Source: Bacteroidales bacterium
GTDB taxonomy: Bacteria > Bacteroidota > Bacteroidia > Bacteroidales > P3
DNA: 64,000 nucleotides
Direction: 5' to 3'
Assembly: GCA_017934545.1 (NCBI GenBank)
Contig: JAGBJI010000013.1
Location: forward strand, 62,001 to 126,000
Positions within the stretch are counted from its first letter, which is position 1; each line of letters starts with the position of its first letter. Under the pieces are notes generated by a model that made no database searches, had not been told where the DNA came from, and saw only the letters and a program-made list of their open reading frames with translations. Both the position numbers and the translations under genes were made by a program. Below are positions 33,083-43,700 of the stretch, in pieces.

Positions 33083-34169
33083 ATGACAACAGAAGAAACT
33101 ATCAAAGATTTTGAGTCCCGTCTTCAAGATCTATGGAGGTGTCTTTGACATCGGTAAAAAACAAGACCTTATCAGAGAAAAACAAGCCGTAACCGAACAA
33201 CCTGATTTTTGGGCCGACCCCAAAAAAGCCGAAAAGCTGTTAAAAGAGATTTCTTCGTTAAAAGACGTCGTTGAGGACTACAACCAAGCCCGTTCAACGT
33301 TTGAAGACTTAAAGGTATTGAAGGAATTTTTGGATGCGGGCGACGTCAGTGAAGACGAATTCAACGCCGAAAGCACTAAAACCGCAAAAAAAATAGAAAA
33401 CCTTGAGTTTAAAAAGATGTTGGGTGCGGAAGAAGACTCGCTCAATGCCATATTGACCATAAATTCAGGTGCAGGCGGAACGGAAAGCTGCGATTGGGTG
33501 TCCATGCTTATGCGTATGTACGTCCGTTGGGCTGAAAGAAACGGTTTCAAAGTTGAAGAAGTTTCCTCGCAGGAGGGCGATGTAGCGGGATACAAGAACG
33601 TTACCTTGGAAATAAGCGGCAAATACTGCTACGGATACCTCAAAGGCGAAAACGGCGTTCACCGTTTGGTAAGACTTTCTCCGTTCGACGCAGCCAACAA
33701 ACGCCATACATCGTTCGCATCCGTATATGCCTATCCCGTAGTTGACGAAAATATTGAGATAAACGTAAACCCTGCCGACATAGAATGGGAAACGTTCCGT
33801 TCTTCGGGGCCGGGAGGACAAAACGTAAACAAGGTGGAAACGGCTGTAAGGTTGCATTACAAACCCGACAACATAATCATAGAATGCCAACAGACCAGAA
33901 GTCAGTTGCAGAACAGGGAAAAAGCCTTGCAAATGCTTAAAAGCCAATTGTACGAACAGGAGTTAAGAAAAAAACAGGAGAAAATTGCCGAAATAGAAGC
34001 CGGAAAGAAAAGAGTGGAATGGGGTTCGCAAATCCGTTCTTACGTGCTTCACCCTTATCATATGGTAAAAGATTTGCGTACGGAATACGAAACGTCGGAC
34101 ACGTCGGGTATTTTGGACGGGGATTTGGACGCTATGATAAAAGCATATCTTATGCAATTCGGAGGATAA
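33083..34169 (+). CDS. prfB: Peptide chain release factor 2, with programmed +1 frameshift
   Basis: Two frames joined: ATG at 33083, 21 codons to CTT at 33143-33145, an in-frame TGA at 33146-33148, then +1 slip to GAC and on to 34169, giving about 361 residues. The site reads TGGAGGTGTCTTTGAC: an internal Shine-Dalgarno-like GGAGG just before CTT-TGA-C, the classic autoregulatory site where low RF2 favours frameshifting. The peptidyl-tRNA hydrolysis motif GGQ lies in '[21 protein letters not shown]'. RF2 ends translation at UGA and UAA. Confidence 0.96.
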
Positions 34170-34175
34170 CGCATT

Positions 34176-35666
34176 ATGAGTGACATAAAAAAACTTGCCG
34201 GTCAAACCGCTGTATACGGTGTGCCGACCATTGTAGGAAGGTTTTTGAACTATTTCCTTGTTCCGCTCTACACATATAACATCGCTACACAGGATTACGG
34301 AATGGTGTCCGAATTGTACGCATATGTGGCTTTTCTTATGATATTGCTCACCTACGGAATGGAAACCGCTTTCTTCCGTTTCTCACAGGACAACGACAAA
34401 GACAAGGTTTTCAACACTGCAATGCTGAGTTTGCTGTGCAGCACTTCGCTGTTTTTGATTGTAACCTTTGTTTGCCTCAAACCAATCACCGCCGCAATGG
34501 AATATCAGGGACACCCGTCCTACATAGTTCTGTTTTTGCTGATTTTGGCAGTGGACGCACTCAAAGCCATACCCTATGCACTGCTGCGCAGGGAAAACCG
34601 CCCCAAACGCTTTGCACTAATCAAAACCACGGATATATTTTCCAACATAATCTTCAACCTGTTTTTCATTGCCCTTTGCCCCGTTCTTTACAGGCAAAAA
34701 CACGCTTGGATAACTTCTTGGTTCAATCCAAACGATTTGGTCTTCTATATATTTCTTTCCAATCTGATTGCATGCGTCATAGCCATGGTTATGCTGCTGC
34801 CGGAATACAAAAAATTCAGATTTGACGCAGACTTGCAACTTTTGAAAAAGATGCTCTCCTACGGATTTCCCGTAATGATAGGCGGGCTTGCGGGTATGGT
34901 GAACGAAACTTTTGACCGTATTGCACTGAAACATTTAGTCAACGTACCCGAAGACTTGACCGACCAAGCACAAATATCGCAATGGAAGATGAGCCAGATA
35001 GGTATATACGGTGCATGTTACAAACTGTCGGTGGTAATCTCGCTTTTCATCCAGGCTTTTAAGTTTGCCGCCGAACCTTTTTTCTTTTCCAAGATGAAAA
35101 AAGACAACGCCAAACAAAGCTATTCGTCGGTTATGACGGCTTTTGTCATATTTCTGTGCTTTGTTTTTCTTGTCGTAATGGGATATATTGACATATTCAA
35201 ATATTTCATGGGCAGCCAATACCGACAAGGCATATCCGTAGTACCCGTATTGCTGATGGCAAACATCTTTTTAGGCATTTATTACAATTTAAGTATATGG
35301 TACAAAGTGACGGACAAGACCAAATGGGGAGCCGTTATCTCAATCATCGGAGCCGTTATCACGCTTGCGGGCAACTACTTGTTGGTTCCCGTGCTTTCTT
35401 ATACGGGTGCTGCCGTTACCACGCTGGTTTGCTATGTGTCAATAGCGGTTATATGCTACTGTTTGGGTCAAAAATACTACCCCGTTGACTACAAAGTAAA
35501 ACGGTGTCTGATGTACGTATTTTTGTCCGTAGCATTGTTCGGGGTAATGTCTGCAATACGCACGCTGAATGCAGGAACGCCTGTCAACATTGCATGCTCC
35601 ACGCTGTTGATTGCACTTTATGCCGCCGTTGCATTCAAATTTGACATCCGCAAACTGTTGAAATAA
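34176..35666 (+). CDS. Polysaccharide flippase-like membrane protein (MOP superfamily)
   Basis: 496 residues with about 12-14 transmembrane helices along the whole length and the N-terminal 'GQTAVYGVPTIVGRFLNYFLVPLYT' seen in Bacteroidota oligosaccharide flippases (Wzx-like). Members move lipid-linked sugars across the inner membrane. No glycosyltransferase neighbours it, so the cargo is unknown. It starts 6 bases after prfB and may be cotranscribed. A repeat element separates it from the opposing oxidase gene. Confidence 0.85.
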   Translation: MSDIKKLAGQTAVYGVPTIVGRFLNYFLVPLYTYNIATQDYGMVSELYAYVAFLMILLTYGMETAFFRFSQDNDKDKVFNTAMLSLLCSTSLFLIVTFVCLKPITAAMEYQGHPSYIVLFLLILAVDALKAIPYALLRRENRPKRFALIKTTDIFSNIIFNLFFIALCPVLYRQKHAWITSWFNPNDLVFYIFLSNLIACVIAMVMLLPEYKKFRFDADLQLLKKMLSYGFPVMIGGLAGMVNETFDRIALKHLVNVPEDLTDQAQISQWKMSQIGIYGACYKLSVVISLFIQAFKFAAEPFFFSKMKKDNAKQSYSSVMTAFVIFLCFVFLVVMGYIDIFKYFMGSQYRQGISVVPVLLMANIFLGIYYNLSIWYKVTDKTKWGAVISIIGAVITLAGNYLLVPVLSYTGAAVTTLVCYVSIAVICYCLGQKYYPVDYKVKRCLMYVFLSVALFGVMSAIRTLNAGTPVNIACSTLLIALYAAVAFKFDIRKLLK

Positions 35667-35707
35667 TTTCGCTTTTTTTCATTTTATTAACGCCCTTTCG
35701 CATTTGA

Positions 35708-35822
35708 TTTTTGCCCCTTCTGAAAACAATCTCAAAAAAAATAGGTTTTTTTGGTGAAAAAATGTGGTTTTTTGAGGCAAAAAATGTGATTTTTTTGAGA
35801 TTACTTTCGCAAGGGGCAAAAA
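35708..35822. repeat. Dispersed 22-bp-periodic element, copy 6 (cores TAGG/TGTGG/TGTGA)
   Basis: 115 bp between convergent genes. Left arm TTTTTGCCCCTTCTGAAAAC, right arm TTTCGCAAGGGGCAAAAA; inner stems AATCTCAAAAAAA / TTTTTTTGAGATT pair. Cores at 35742, 35763 and 35785, 21-22 bp apart. Weaker outer flanks (CGCCCTTTCGCATTTGA and CAAAAGGCGG) extend it to roughly 150 bp. The left and right arms are of different subtype, as if recombined from two elements. Confidence 0.87.
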
Positions 35823-35884
35823 CAAAATATCAAAAGGCGGTAAAAGAATGAAAAAGGGCGGTAAAGAAATGTGCAAGAAGAGGT

Positions 35885-38809
35885 TTATTTCAAAGCATTG
35901 TAAAGTATTTCAACAGGATGCAATGCTTTTCTTTCGCAAAAGTCCGCTATCTGTTGGCGGCACGAAGTACCCGAAGCACAAATCAAAGTCTGTTTTGCGG
36001 CATTGTTTATATACGGTATCAACACCTGATGGACTATGGCTTCGCTTTGTTTGTAGTGTTTGGCTTCGTAACCGAAACTGCCTGCCATTCCGCAACATCC
36101 CGACGGTATTGCCTTGGCGTGATATGCCTTGGGAATGGACAGAATTGCCTGCATATACTTTTCACCTACTATTGCTTTTTGCTGACAATGGGTATGGTAG
36201 ATAATCTCTGCACTTTCTTCGGTAAACTGTGTCGGTTTTATATTGCCCTTTTCATATTCGCGGTACAAAAATTCATCAAAACACAGACAGTTTTTGCTCA
36301 CTTGACTTATGTCTTCTGATGTAAGCGACGGATATTCGTCCCTGAAAGAAAGCACGGCGGAGGGTTCCAAGCCGACCAAAGGGTGAGCGTCGGAAATCAA
36401 ATCTTTTACCATGTCAATATTGTGCCGTGCAAGTTTCTTTCCACGCTTAACAAGACCTTTGGAAAACAGTATACGTCCGCTGTTTTTCACCGGTGCAAGC
36501 CGTACCTCGTAGCCCAAACGGTGCAAAAGTTTAAGAAAAGTTTCGGCAATGTGTGCATCTTGGTATTGGGAAAACTCATCAACAAGCAAATAAACATAAG
36601 GCAGCGGAGTGTTTTGTACAGGTTGCAACGCAGTCTTACGCACAAAATGGTTGTAACGTTGTCTGAAAGTCAAATTGTGCAGTTTAGGCAATGTGCGAAG
36701 GGGTGAAAAATGCATCATCTTCTTGATTATTGAACCCGTAACGGCGTTGGACACTATGAAATTGTAAACCTGCGGCATCATACTGCCCGCTTTTTGTATC
36801 AAAGGCAGATAACCCATCAACAGTATATGCAACGGAGTTCCTTTTTGCTGATAGTAATGTTGTAAGTATTCGGATTTGAGCTTTGTCATGTCCACATTGG
36901 ACGGACATTCCCGCTTGCAACCTTTGCACATAAGGCAATCGTCCAATAAGTCTTTTATTTCCTGCGAAGCAAAAGCTTCCTTTACGGAACGGGAAAGGAA
37001 TATTTCACGCAAAATATTGGCACGGGCGCGGGTTGAAAAGCGTTCGTCGTTGCCTGAAATGCGGAACGAAGGACACATAGTGGCTTGAAACAATGTGTCT
37101 TTTCTGCATACTCCCGCTCCGTTGCACTGTTCTACGGCCTGAAGAAAGGATATTTCTTTGTCAAACGAGTAGTATGTAGCAATGTTGTACACATCTTTGT
37201 CCGCTTTTCCGCCGCCGTATCTTAAGTATGCGTCCATCGGGGGCGTGTTAACTATTTTTCCGCGGTTGAAAATGTCATTAGGGTCAAACGTTTTCTTCAA
37301 TTCCTGCATCAATTTGTAGACCTCATCGCCGTACATCAACGGTATAAACTCCCCTCTCAACCGTCCGTCGCCGTGTTCGCCCGACAAAGAGCCGCCGTAT
37401 TTCTTAACCAACAATGCCACATCGTATGCTATTTTGCGGAAAAGTTCAACGTCCTGCTTTTTTTTCAGATTCAACACGGGACGCAAATGCAGTTCGCCGC
37501 TGGCAATATGTGCATGGTAAACGCAATCAAGTCCGTATTTTTTCAACAAAAGGGCGAAATCTTCCATGTATTGCGGCAAATCTTTAGGTGCAACGGCGGT
37601 ATCTTCCACAACACTTACGGGTTTGCTGTCACCGGGTACATTGGTTAACAGACCCAAGCCTGCTTTCCGCAGTTCCCATACACGTTTTATGTCTTCTCCC
37701 CTTACAACCGTGTACTGATAACCTAATTTGTCCTTTTTCAACAAAGCAACGGTGTCGGCAATTGCCTGTTCCAACTCCTCACTTGTAGGTTTGCACAACT
37801 CATCTACTATAATTGCTTTGGGGTTTCCGCTTATGAAGAAAAGATTTCCGCTTTGCTCTTTGTTGCGTTTAGCTGCCGATATAATGTTTTCATCCATCAA
37901 TTCAACGGCAATAGGAGAAAATTCCAAACAACGCAGATTGGCAAGAAAACTTTCAGATAAGCTGTTGAAATGTACGCATATTGCGGCACGGTGTTGGGAA
38001 GGCAAATCCATAATCTTCAACTTCATTGCCGTAATATAGCAAAGTGTGCCTTCGCTGCCCGCAATCAAACGGCACACGTCTATATTGTCTTCGTCTAAAA
38101 CCTCATCCAAGGCGTATCCATTGTTCCTTCTGATTACGTCTTTGTTAGGAAAAGAAGATTTGATTGCGTTTTTGATGTTTTCATCTTTGCATATACCGTA
38201 TATATAGCGGTATATCCCGGTTTCAAGGCTTGGATTTGCGGAACTGCTTTCTGTTTTCTGCAAAAATTCCTGCCTTGTCAAACGTTTGAATGTTACTTCC
38301 GAACCGTCTGCAAGTATACATTCCAACTCCAAAATGTTATCTCTGGTCGTTTCCCACGCCACAGAATGCAATCCGCATGAGTTGTTGCCGACCATACCTC
38401 CCAATGTGCAGCGGTTGGATGTTGAAGTTTCGGGTGCAAAAAACTTGTTGTACTGTTTTAGTTCGTGATTCAAAACGTCCCTTACCACTCCGGGTTCGGC
38501 CCATACATAGTTCTCCTTGGCGTTAATCTGCTTTATACGGCAGAAATGTTTGCTTATATCCACCACGATTCCCTCTCCGACAACCTGACCTGCCAAAGAA
38601 GTTCCAGCACCTCTGAAGATTATGTTAATCTTATGCTCATTGCAAAAAGTTATTATTGTTTTGATGTCTTTTTTGTCCGCAGGATAAACCACCGCAACGG
38701 GTTTTTGTCTGTACGCCGAGGCATCGGTGGAATACAAAACGAGCGTTGTATAGTCCGTTTTTATTTCGCAGGAAATCAATTCCTGCAATTGTTTCAATTG
38801 TTGCGTCAT
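35885..38809 (-). CDS. FAD-linked oxidase with iron-sulfur and CCG domains (D-lactate/glycolate dehydrogenase type)
   Basis: 974 residues from the ATG at 38809 ('MTQQLKQLQELI'); upstream extension to 38884 overlaps dtd and is rejected. Order: FAD_binding_4 domain (about 25-220, 'FRGAGTSLAGQ', 'GGMVGNNSCGLHS'), FAD-oxidase C-terminal domain with 'SGEHGDGRLRGEF', two 4Fe-4S ferredoxin sites ('CMCKGCKRECP'-like at about 620), and a C-terminal Cys-rich CCG domain ('HTHCQQKA', 'SGCCGMAGSFGYE'). It fuses what other bacteria make as GlcD plus GlcF, passing electrons from a 2-hydroxy acid to the respiratory chain. Substrate not determined. Last in the rluB-dtd operon. Confidence 0.88.
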   Translation of the reverse strand: MTQQLKQLQELISCEIKTDYTTLVLYSTDASAYRQKPVAVVYPADKKDIKTIITFCNEHKINIIFRGAGTSLAGQVVGEGIVVDISKHFCRIKQINAKENYVWAEPGVVRDVLNHELKQYNKFFAPETSTSNRCTLGGMVGNNSCGLHSVAWETTRDNILELECILADGSEVTFKRLTRQEFLQKTESSSANPSLETGIYRYIYGICKDENIKNAIKSSFPNKDVIRRNNGYALDEVLDEDNIDVCRLIAGSEGTLCYITAMKLKIMDLPSQHRAAICVHFNSLSESFLANLRCLEFSPIAVELMDENIISAAKRNKEQSGNLFFISGNPKAIIVDELCKPTSEELEQAIADTVALLKKDKLGYQYTVVRGEDIKRVWELRKAGLGLLTNVPGDSKPVSVVEDTAVAPKDLPQYMEDFALLLKKYGLDCVYHAHIASGELHLRPVLNLKKKQDVELFRKIAYDVALLVKKYGGSLSGEHGDGRLRGEFIPLMYGDEVYKLMQELKKTFDPNDIFNRGKIVNTPPMDAYLRYGGGKADKDVYNIATYYSFDKEISFLQAVEQCNGAGVCRKDTLFQATMCPSFRISGNDERFSTRARANILREIFLSRSVKEAFASQEIKDLLDDCLMCKGCKRECPSNVDMTKLKSEYLQHYYQQKGTPLHILLMGYLPLIQKAGSMMPQVYNFIVSNAVTGSIIKKMMHFSPLRTLPKLHNLTFRQRYNHFVRKTALQPVQNTPLPYVYLLVDEFSQYQDAHIAETFLKLLHRLGYEVRLAPVKNSGRILFSKGLVKRGKKLARHNIDMVKDLISDAHPLVGLEPSAVLSFRDEYPSLTSEDISQVSKNCLCFDEFLYREYEKGNIKPTQFTEESAEIIYHTHCQQKAIVGEKYMQAILSIPKAYHAKAIPSGCCGMAGSFGYEAKHYKQSEAIVHQVLIPYINNAAKQTLICASGTSCRQQIADFCERKALHPVEILYNALK

Positions 38810-38861
38810 AATAAAAGAATTTTGCACTTGTTTACAATGCAGGACAGCACAACCAATCCTG

Positions 38862-39314
38862 CTATTCTTTGAGTTTGGTGTCAATAATTATGGTAACGGG
38901 ACCGTCATTGCACAGACTTACCTGCATATCTGCACCGAATCTGCCCGTAGCAACGGGTTTGCCCAAAACCTTTTGCAACGAAGCGACAAAACGTTCATAC
39001 ATCGGCAGGGCGAAATCAGGTTTGGAACTTCTCAAATAAGAAGGACGGTTGCCTTTTTTAGTTGATGCAAACAGCGTAAATTGACTTACAACCATTATAT
39101 CGCCCCCTGTCTGCAATATATTCAGATTCATAACCGAGTTTTCGTCATCAAAAATCCGTAAACCTACAATCTTGCCCGTCAACCAATCAATATCGGCCTG
39201 TGTATCCGTATCTTCAACGGCCAACAATACGACCATACCGCCCTGTACGGACGATACGGCAACATTGTTGATTGTTACCTGTGCATTTTTGCAACGTTGA
39301 ATAACAACCCTCAT
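38862..39314 (-). CDS. dtd: D-aminoacyl-tRNA deacylase
   Basis: 150 residues; removes D-amino acids and glycine from mischarged tRNAs. Catalytic-site signatures 'VVSQFTLFA' and 'NDGPVTIIID' (cross-subunit Gly-Pro motif) are intact. It lies 33 bases after the pseudouridine synthase gene and 52 bases before the oxidase, in one minus-strand unit. Confidence 0.95.
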   Translation of the reverse strand: MRVVIQRCKNAQVTINNVAVSSVQGGMVVLLAVEDTDTQADIDWLTGKIVGLRIFDDENSVMNLNILQTGGDIMVVSQFTLFASTKKGNRPSYLRSSKPDFALPMYERFVASLQKVLGKPVATGRFGADMQVSLCNDGPVTIIIDTKLKE

Positions 39315-39347
39315 CGCAATTAAAAAATATGTTTGCTCGGTTTACGG

Positions 39348-40448
39348 TTATTTCTGCATATACAGAAATCCTATCTCTTTGTCTTCAAGGAACCGATACT
39401 GTCCCCGCAAAAGATTTTTCTTGGTTAAACCCGCAAAATACACTCTGTCCAATTTTTTGACTTCGTAACCCAAATATTCAAACAGACGTCTTATTATACG
39501 GTTTTTCCCCGAATGAATGCTTATGCCTACTTTTTTCTTGTCCATAGGCGTATTGTTCTGCCAATTTATGTCGTCCACCCTCATCATACCGTCTTCCAAC
39601 TCCACGCCTTCCAACAATTTGTTCATATCTTCCTTCAACAACGGACGGTCAAGTTCGGCATTGTAAACCTTTTGAGCCCCGTATGACGGATGGGTCAGTT
39701 TCTTTGTCAACTCACCGTCATTGGTTAAAAGCAACAATCCCGTTGTCATTCTGTCCAAACGGCCTACCGGATAAACTCTTTCCCTGCATGCTCCGTCTAT
39801 AAGCTCCATTACCGTTTTGCGTTGGTGCGGGTCGTCGGACGTGGTTATATATCCCTTGGGTTTGTTTAACAAGATATATACTTTTTTCTCGTTTCTCAAA
39901 GTACGGCCGTTGTATTGGACCTTATCACCGGGCTGTACCCTGTATCCCAATGTGGTTACAACTTCGCCGTTTACCTTTATAACGCCCGTGGTTATCAACA
40001 CGTCGGCTTCGCGTCTGGAGCAAATGCCGGCATTGGCTATATACTTGTTCAACCTTACGGCTTTGTCAGCTTGTTGCGGCTGTACTTGGGCGGGAGTTGC
40101 CGCTCTTTTTTCCCTGAACAATCTTTCGCCGTTTTCACCGTACTGAACACGCGGACGTCTGCCCGGTTGGTTCTCGCTTTGATACTGTTCAAAAGCACGC
40201 TGACGCTTTTGATACGGTTGGGTACTGTCTTTGCCGTAACGTTTTGAGTTGCCGTTGCGGTCAAAACGCCTGCCGTAGTTTGAAGACTTGCTTTTATCGG
40301 AATTTTCCCTGCGGTTCTGCTGTTTAAACGGCTCTCCGTCAGATTGATGATTTCTTTTGTCACGAGAATATCTGTCATCGCGACGATTCTCTCTACGACG
40401 GCCGCTGTCGTTGCGTGACCAATCGTGATTGTTTCTCTCTGTTGCCAT
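39348..40448 (-). CDS. RsuA/RluB-type pseudouridine synthase with long basic N-terminal extension
   Basis: 366 residues. The first ~125 are disordered and very rich in Arg, Asn, Gly, Ser and Lys ('RENRRDDRYSRDKRNHQ'), a common extension in Bacteroidota. An S4 RNA-binding domain ('RLNKYIANAGICSRREAD') and the synthase domain follow, with catalytic Asp in 'GRLDRMTTGLLLLTNDG'. By motif it modifies 23S (RluB-like) or 16S rRNA; the site is not decided by sequence. First gene of the unit with dtd and the oxidase. Confidence 0.9.
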   Translation of the reverse strand: MATERNNHDWSRNDSGRRRENRRDDRYSRDKRNHQSDGEPFKQQNRRENSDKSKSSNYGRRFDRNGNSKRYGKDSTQPYQKRQRAFEQYQSENQPGRRPRVQYGENGERLFREKRAATPAQVQPQQADKAVRLNKYIANAGICSRREADVLITTGVIKVNGEVVTTLGYRVQPGDKVQYNGRTLRNEKKVYILLNKPKGYITTSDDPHQRKTVMELIDGACRERVYPVGRLDRMTTGLLLLTNDGELTKKLTHPSYGAQKVYNAELDRPLLKEDMNKLLEGVELEDGMMRVDDINWQNNTPMDKKKVGISIHSGKNRIIRRLFEYLGYEVKKLDRVYFAGLTKKNLLRGQYRFLEDKEIGFLYMQK

Positions 40449-40474
40449 AATAAAAATTACATTAAATTATTTTG

Positions 40475-40504
40475 CAAAGTTACTTATATTCTTTGAATTG
40501 ACAA
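40475..40504 (-). promoter_or_regulatory. Promoter of the pseudouridine synthase / dtd / oxidase unit
   Basis: Minus strand: TTG (plus CAA at 40502-40504), 19-base spacer, TAACTTTG (40482-40475). Both boxes fit the Bacteroidota consensus; the -7 is 27 bases from the ATG. Confidence 0.75.
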
Positions 40505-40529
40505 TTTATTGCCGCCGAATTCGGAAAGA

Positions 40530-40644
40530 TTTTTGCCTTTTCAGAAAAGAGTTTTAAAAAAATCAGATTTTTTGACCGAAAAAACCTATTTTTTTGAGGC
40601 AAAAAACCTATTTTTTTTCGGATTACTTTCGCAAGGGGCAAAAA
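40530..40644. repeat. Dispersed 22-bp-periodic element, copy 7 (cores TCAGA/CCTA/CCTA)
   Basis: 115 bp, an inverted near-duplicate of copy 3 (three differences in my hand alignment, in one spacer: GAGGC against AAGTT). Cores at 40563, 40585 and 40607, exactly 22 bp apart. It lies between the divergent pseudouridine synthase and RND efflux genes. Confidence 0.88.
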
Positions 40645-40750
40645 CCGAATGTCAAAAGGCGGAATTTTTTTCACAAAGGGCGGAAGAAAAATGCTTTTAT
40701 TTCATAAAATTTTTACAAAATTTTGTAAATCAAATGTGCCTGTATTGCAA

Positions 40751-40758
40751 TAATTTTG
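40751..40758 (+). promoter_or_regulatory. -7 box of the RND metal-efflux operon
   Basis: TAATTTTG, perfect to TAnnTTTG, 30 bases before the GTG start at 40789. No convincing -33. No MerR-type operator or regulator gene is visible nearby. Confidence 0.58.
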
Positions 40759-40788
40759 CACTGTAATTGAAAATCTACGCATATTTTT

Positions 40789-43700
40789 GTGAAAACAATA
40801 ATAAAATATTTTCTTCAAAACAGGGCGGTAACCGCCATAGTGCTGACAGTAATCATTGCAGGGGGCATATACACCGCTCCGTTTGAGTGGACAAAAGGCT
40901 CTTTTCCCCGCAATCCCGTATCGGTAGACGCCATACCCGACGTAGGCGACAATCAACAGATAGTAACCTGCGAATGGATGGGCAGAAGTCCCAAAGACAT
41001 TCAAAACCAAATAACTTACCCGCTCACAACTCAACTTATAGGCATTCCCGGAGTTAAAACCGTACGCTCTTCTTCAATGTTCGGAATGTCCTTTATATAT
41101 ATAATCTTTGACGACAAGACCGACTTTTATTTTTCACGCTCGCGTATTTTGGAAAAACTAAACTCCCTGCCCGACGGAACGCTGCCCGAGGGAGTCAAAC
41201 CTACGCTCGGCCCTGACGCAACGGCATTGGGTCAGATTTTTTGGTATACCTTGGAGGGCAGGGACACAAAAACGGGTAAGCCGTCGGGCGGTTGGACGCC
41301 GCAGGAGTTGCGTTCAATACAGGATTATTATGTAAAATACGCTCTGTCTTCGGCCGAAGGAGTGTCGGAGGTGGCTTCCGTAGGCGGATACGTCAAAGAA
41401 TACCAAGTGGATTTAGACCCGCAAAAAATGCTTGCATACAATATTGACATAATGCAGGTAATGCAGGCCGTAAGCAACAGCAATATTGACGTAAGTGCAG
41501 GCACTATGGAGATAAACCGTATGGAGTATCTGATAAGGGGTCTGGGGTACATACACAGTATTGAGGATTTGGAAAACGCAGTGATAACTTCCGTCAACGG
41601 AGTACCCGTAAGAATAAAAGATGTGTGCAAAGTCAACGTCGGACCGTCGGAAAAACGCGGCGGATTGGACAAAGAGGGCGTTCAGGCTACGGGAGGAGTG
41701 GTCGTTGCACGCTACGGAGCCAATCCTATGGAGGTTATAAACAATGTAAAAGCCAAAATAGAAGAGTCGCATGCGGGTATGCCGCAAAAAACCCTCAAAG
41801 ACGGTTCGGTAAGCAAGGTGACGATAGTTCCTTTCTACGACCGCACGCAATTGATTAAGGAAACAATCGGCACATTGGAGAGTTCGTTGCTGCACGAAAT
41901 ACTTATATGTATAATAGTTGTGTTGATATTAGTTTTGAATCTGCGTTCGTCGTTAGTTATTGCCTCAATGCTGCCGCTGGCCGTGCTTATGACATTCATA
42001 ATAATGAAACTGACGGGTTTACAGGCAAACATCGTGGCTCTGTCAGGTATAGCCATTGCCATAGGAATAATGGTTGATGTGGGCGTGGTGTTTGTTGAAA
42101 ACACTATAAAAAGACTTGATGCAAACAAAAAAGCCGGTAGCAATGAAGACCTTGTGCAGACAATCTTGCACGCTGTCAACGAAGTGGCTCCCGCAGTGAC
42201 AACGGGAATGCTGACAACGGTTGTAAGTTTTCTGCCCGTATTTGCAATGCAGGCACAGGAGGGAAAAATGTTCCGCCCGTTGGCTTTCACCAAGACATTT
42301 GCCCTTATGTCAGCGTTTATATTAGGCATTACAGTGCTGCCGACGTTGATTTATTGGATTTTTTCAATTCATTGGCCTGAAAAATTCAAAACCAAAGTCC
42401 GCAAAGCGACCTCATCAATCCGTGACAACAAATTAGTACGTTTTGTATTTCGCAACAAAAAGCCTATAACCTTGATTGCCGTAATCACAATCGCCGTATA
42501 CATACTGTCTTTCAAGTGGATGCCGCTCGGAGCCGACAAAGGCGTTACGTTGAACACGCTGTTCGTCTTTTTGATAATAGGTTTTATTTTAGCAATGCTG
42601 TGGTTGTTGGTAGTGTTTTATGAAAGAATTTTGTCGTGGTGTCTTCGCAACAGGGTGAAATTTATGCTTATACCGTTGTTTACTCTTTTGCTGGGCATAA
42701 CTATATGGTTCGGAACGGAAAAACTTATAGGCATTCCTACCAAGTGGTTCCCCGGGGTGGGAAAGGAATTCATGCCTTCGCTGGATGAAGGAAGTTTCAT
42801 GCTGATGCCTACTTCCATGCCTCACAGCGGTGTTGAGCAGAACACGGAATATATATCCGTTATGGACAGGCGTATAAAAAACATACCCGAAGTGGAATGC
42901 GTGGTAGGCAAGTGGGGACGCGTCAACTCTGCATTAGACCCTGCCCCCGTACAAATGTATGAAACCACAATAAATTACAGAAGCGAGTATCTGTTGGACG
43001 CTTCGGGTAAAAGAGCAAGGTTTAAAACCGATTCAAAGGGACGTTTTATCTTAAAAAACGGCGGTAAGTATGACCCGGAACATGAATTCAGAATATTCAC
43101 TGCAGATTCTTTAGTCCGCTCTTCATACGGAAGATATTTAAGACAGTGGCGTAAAAACATAAAGTCAACGGACGACATATGGAATGAAATATCCGCCGCC
43201 GCAACAATACCGGGCGTTACCACCGCTCCTAAACTCCAACCCATAGCAACGCGAATGGTCATGCTGTCTACTGGAATGCGCGCCCCGATGGGAATAAAAA
43301 TCACGGCATCTTCCGCACAGGACATAGAAAAGGCAGGACTTATTTTGGAGAAAGAACTTAAAAACGTTGCACAGGTAAATCCGTCAAGCGTGTTTTACGA
43401 CCGCAGTCTGTCGTCTGCATATATGGAGATAAAACCTGACAGAGAGAAGATGGCTCGTTACGGTATAACCATAGCAACTTTGCAGGACGTTGTCACCGCA
43501 GCTATAGGCAATATGCCGATGACTACCGTTGTTGACGGAAGGGAACGTTATCAGGTCAGAGTCCGATATCCGAGGGAATTGAGGGATAATCCGCACGAAA
43601 TAGAAAACATACTCGTTCCCGCAGCAGACGGTATACAGATTCCTTTGTCACAGGTGGCTGATTTGGAATTCACCAAAGGCGAACAGATGATACAAAGCGA

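Noticed and set aside
35885-38884. Longer N-terminus of the FAD oxidase beginning at 38884.
   Set aside because: It overlaps dtd by 23 bases and the added 25 residues show no family similarity; the ATG at 38809 fits the usual opening.
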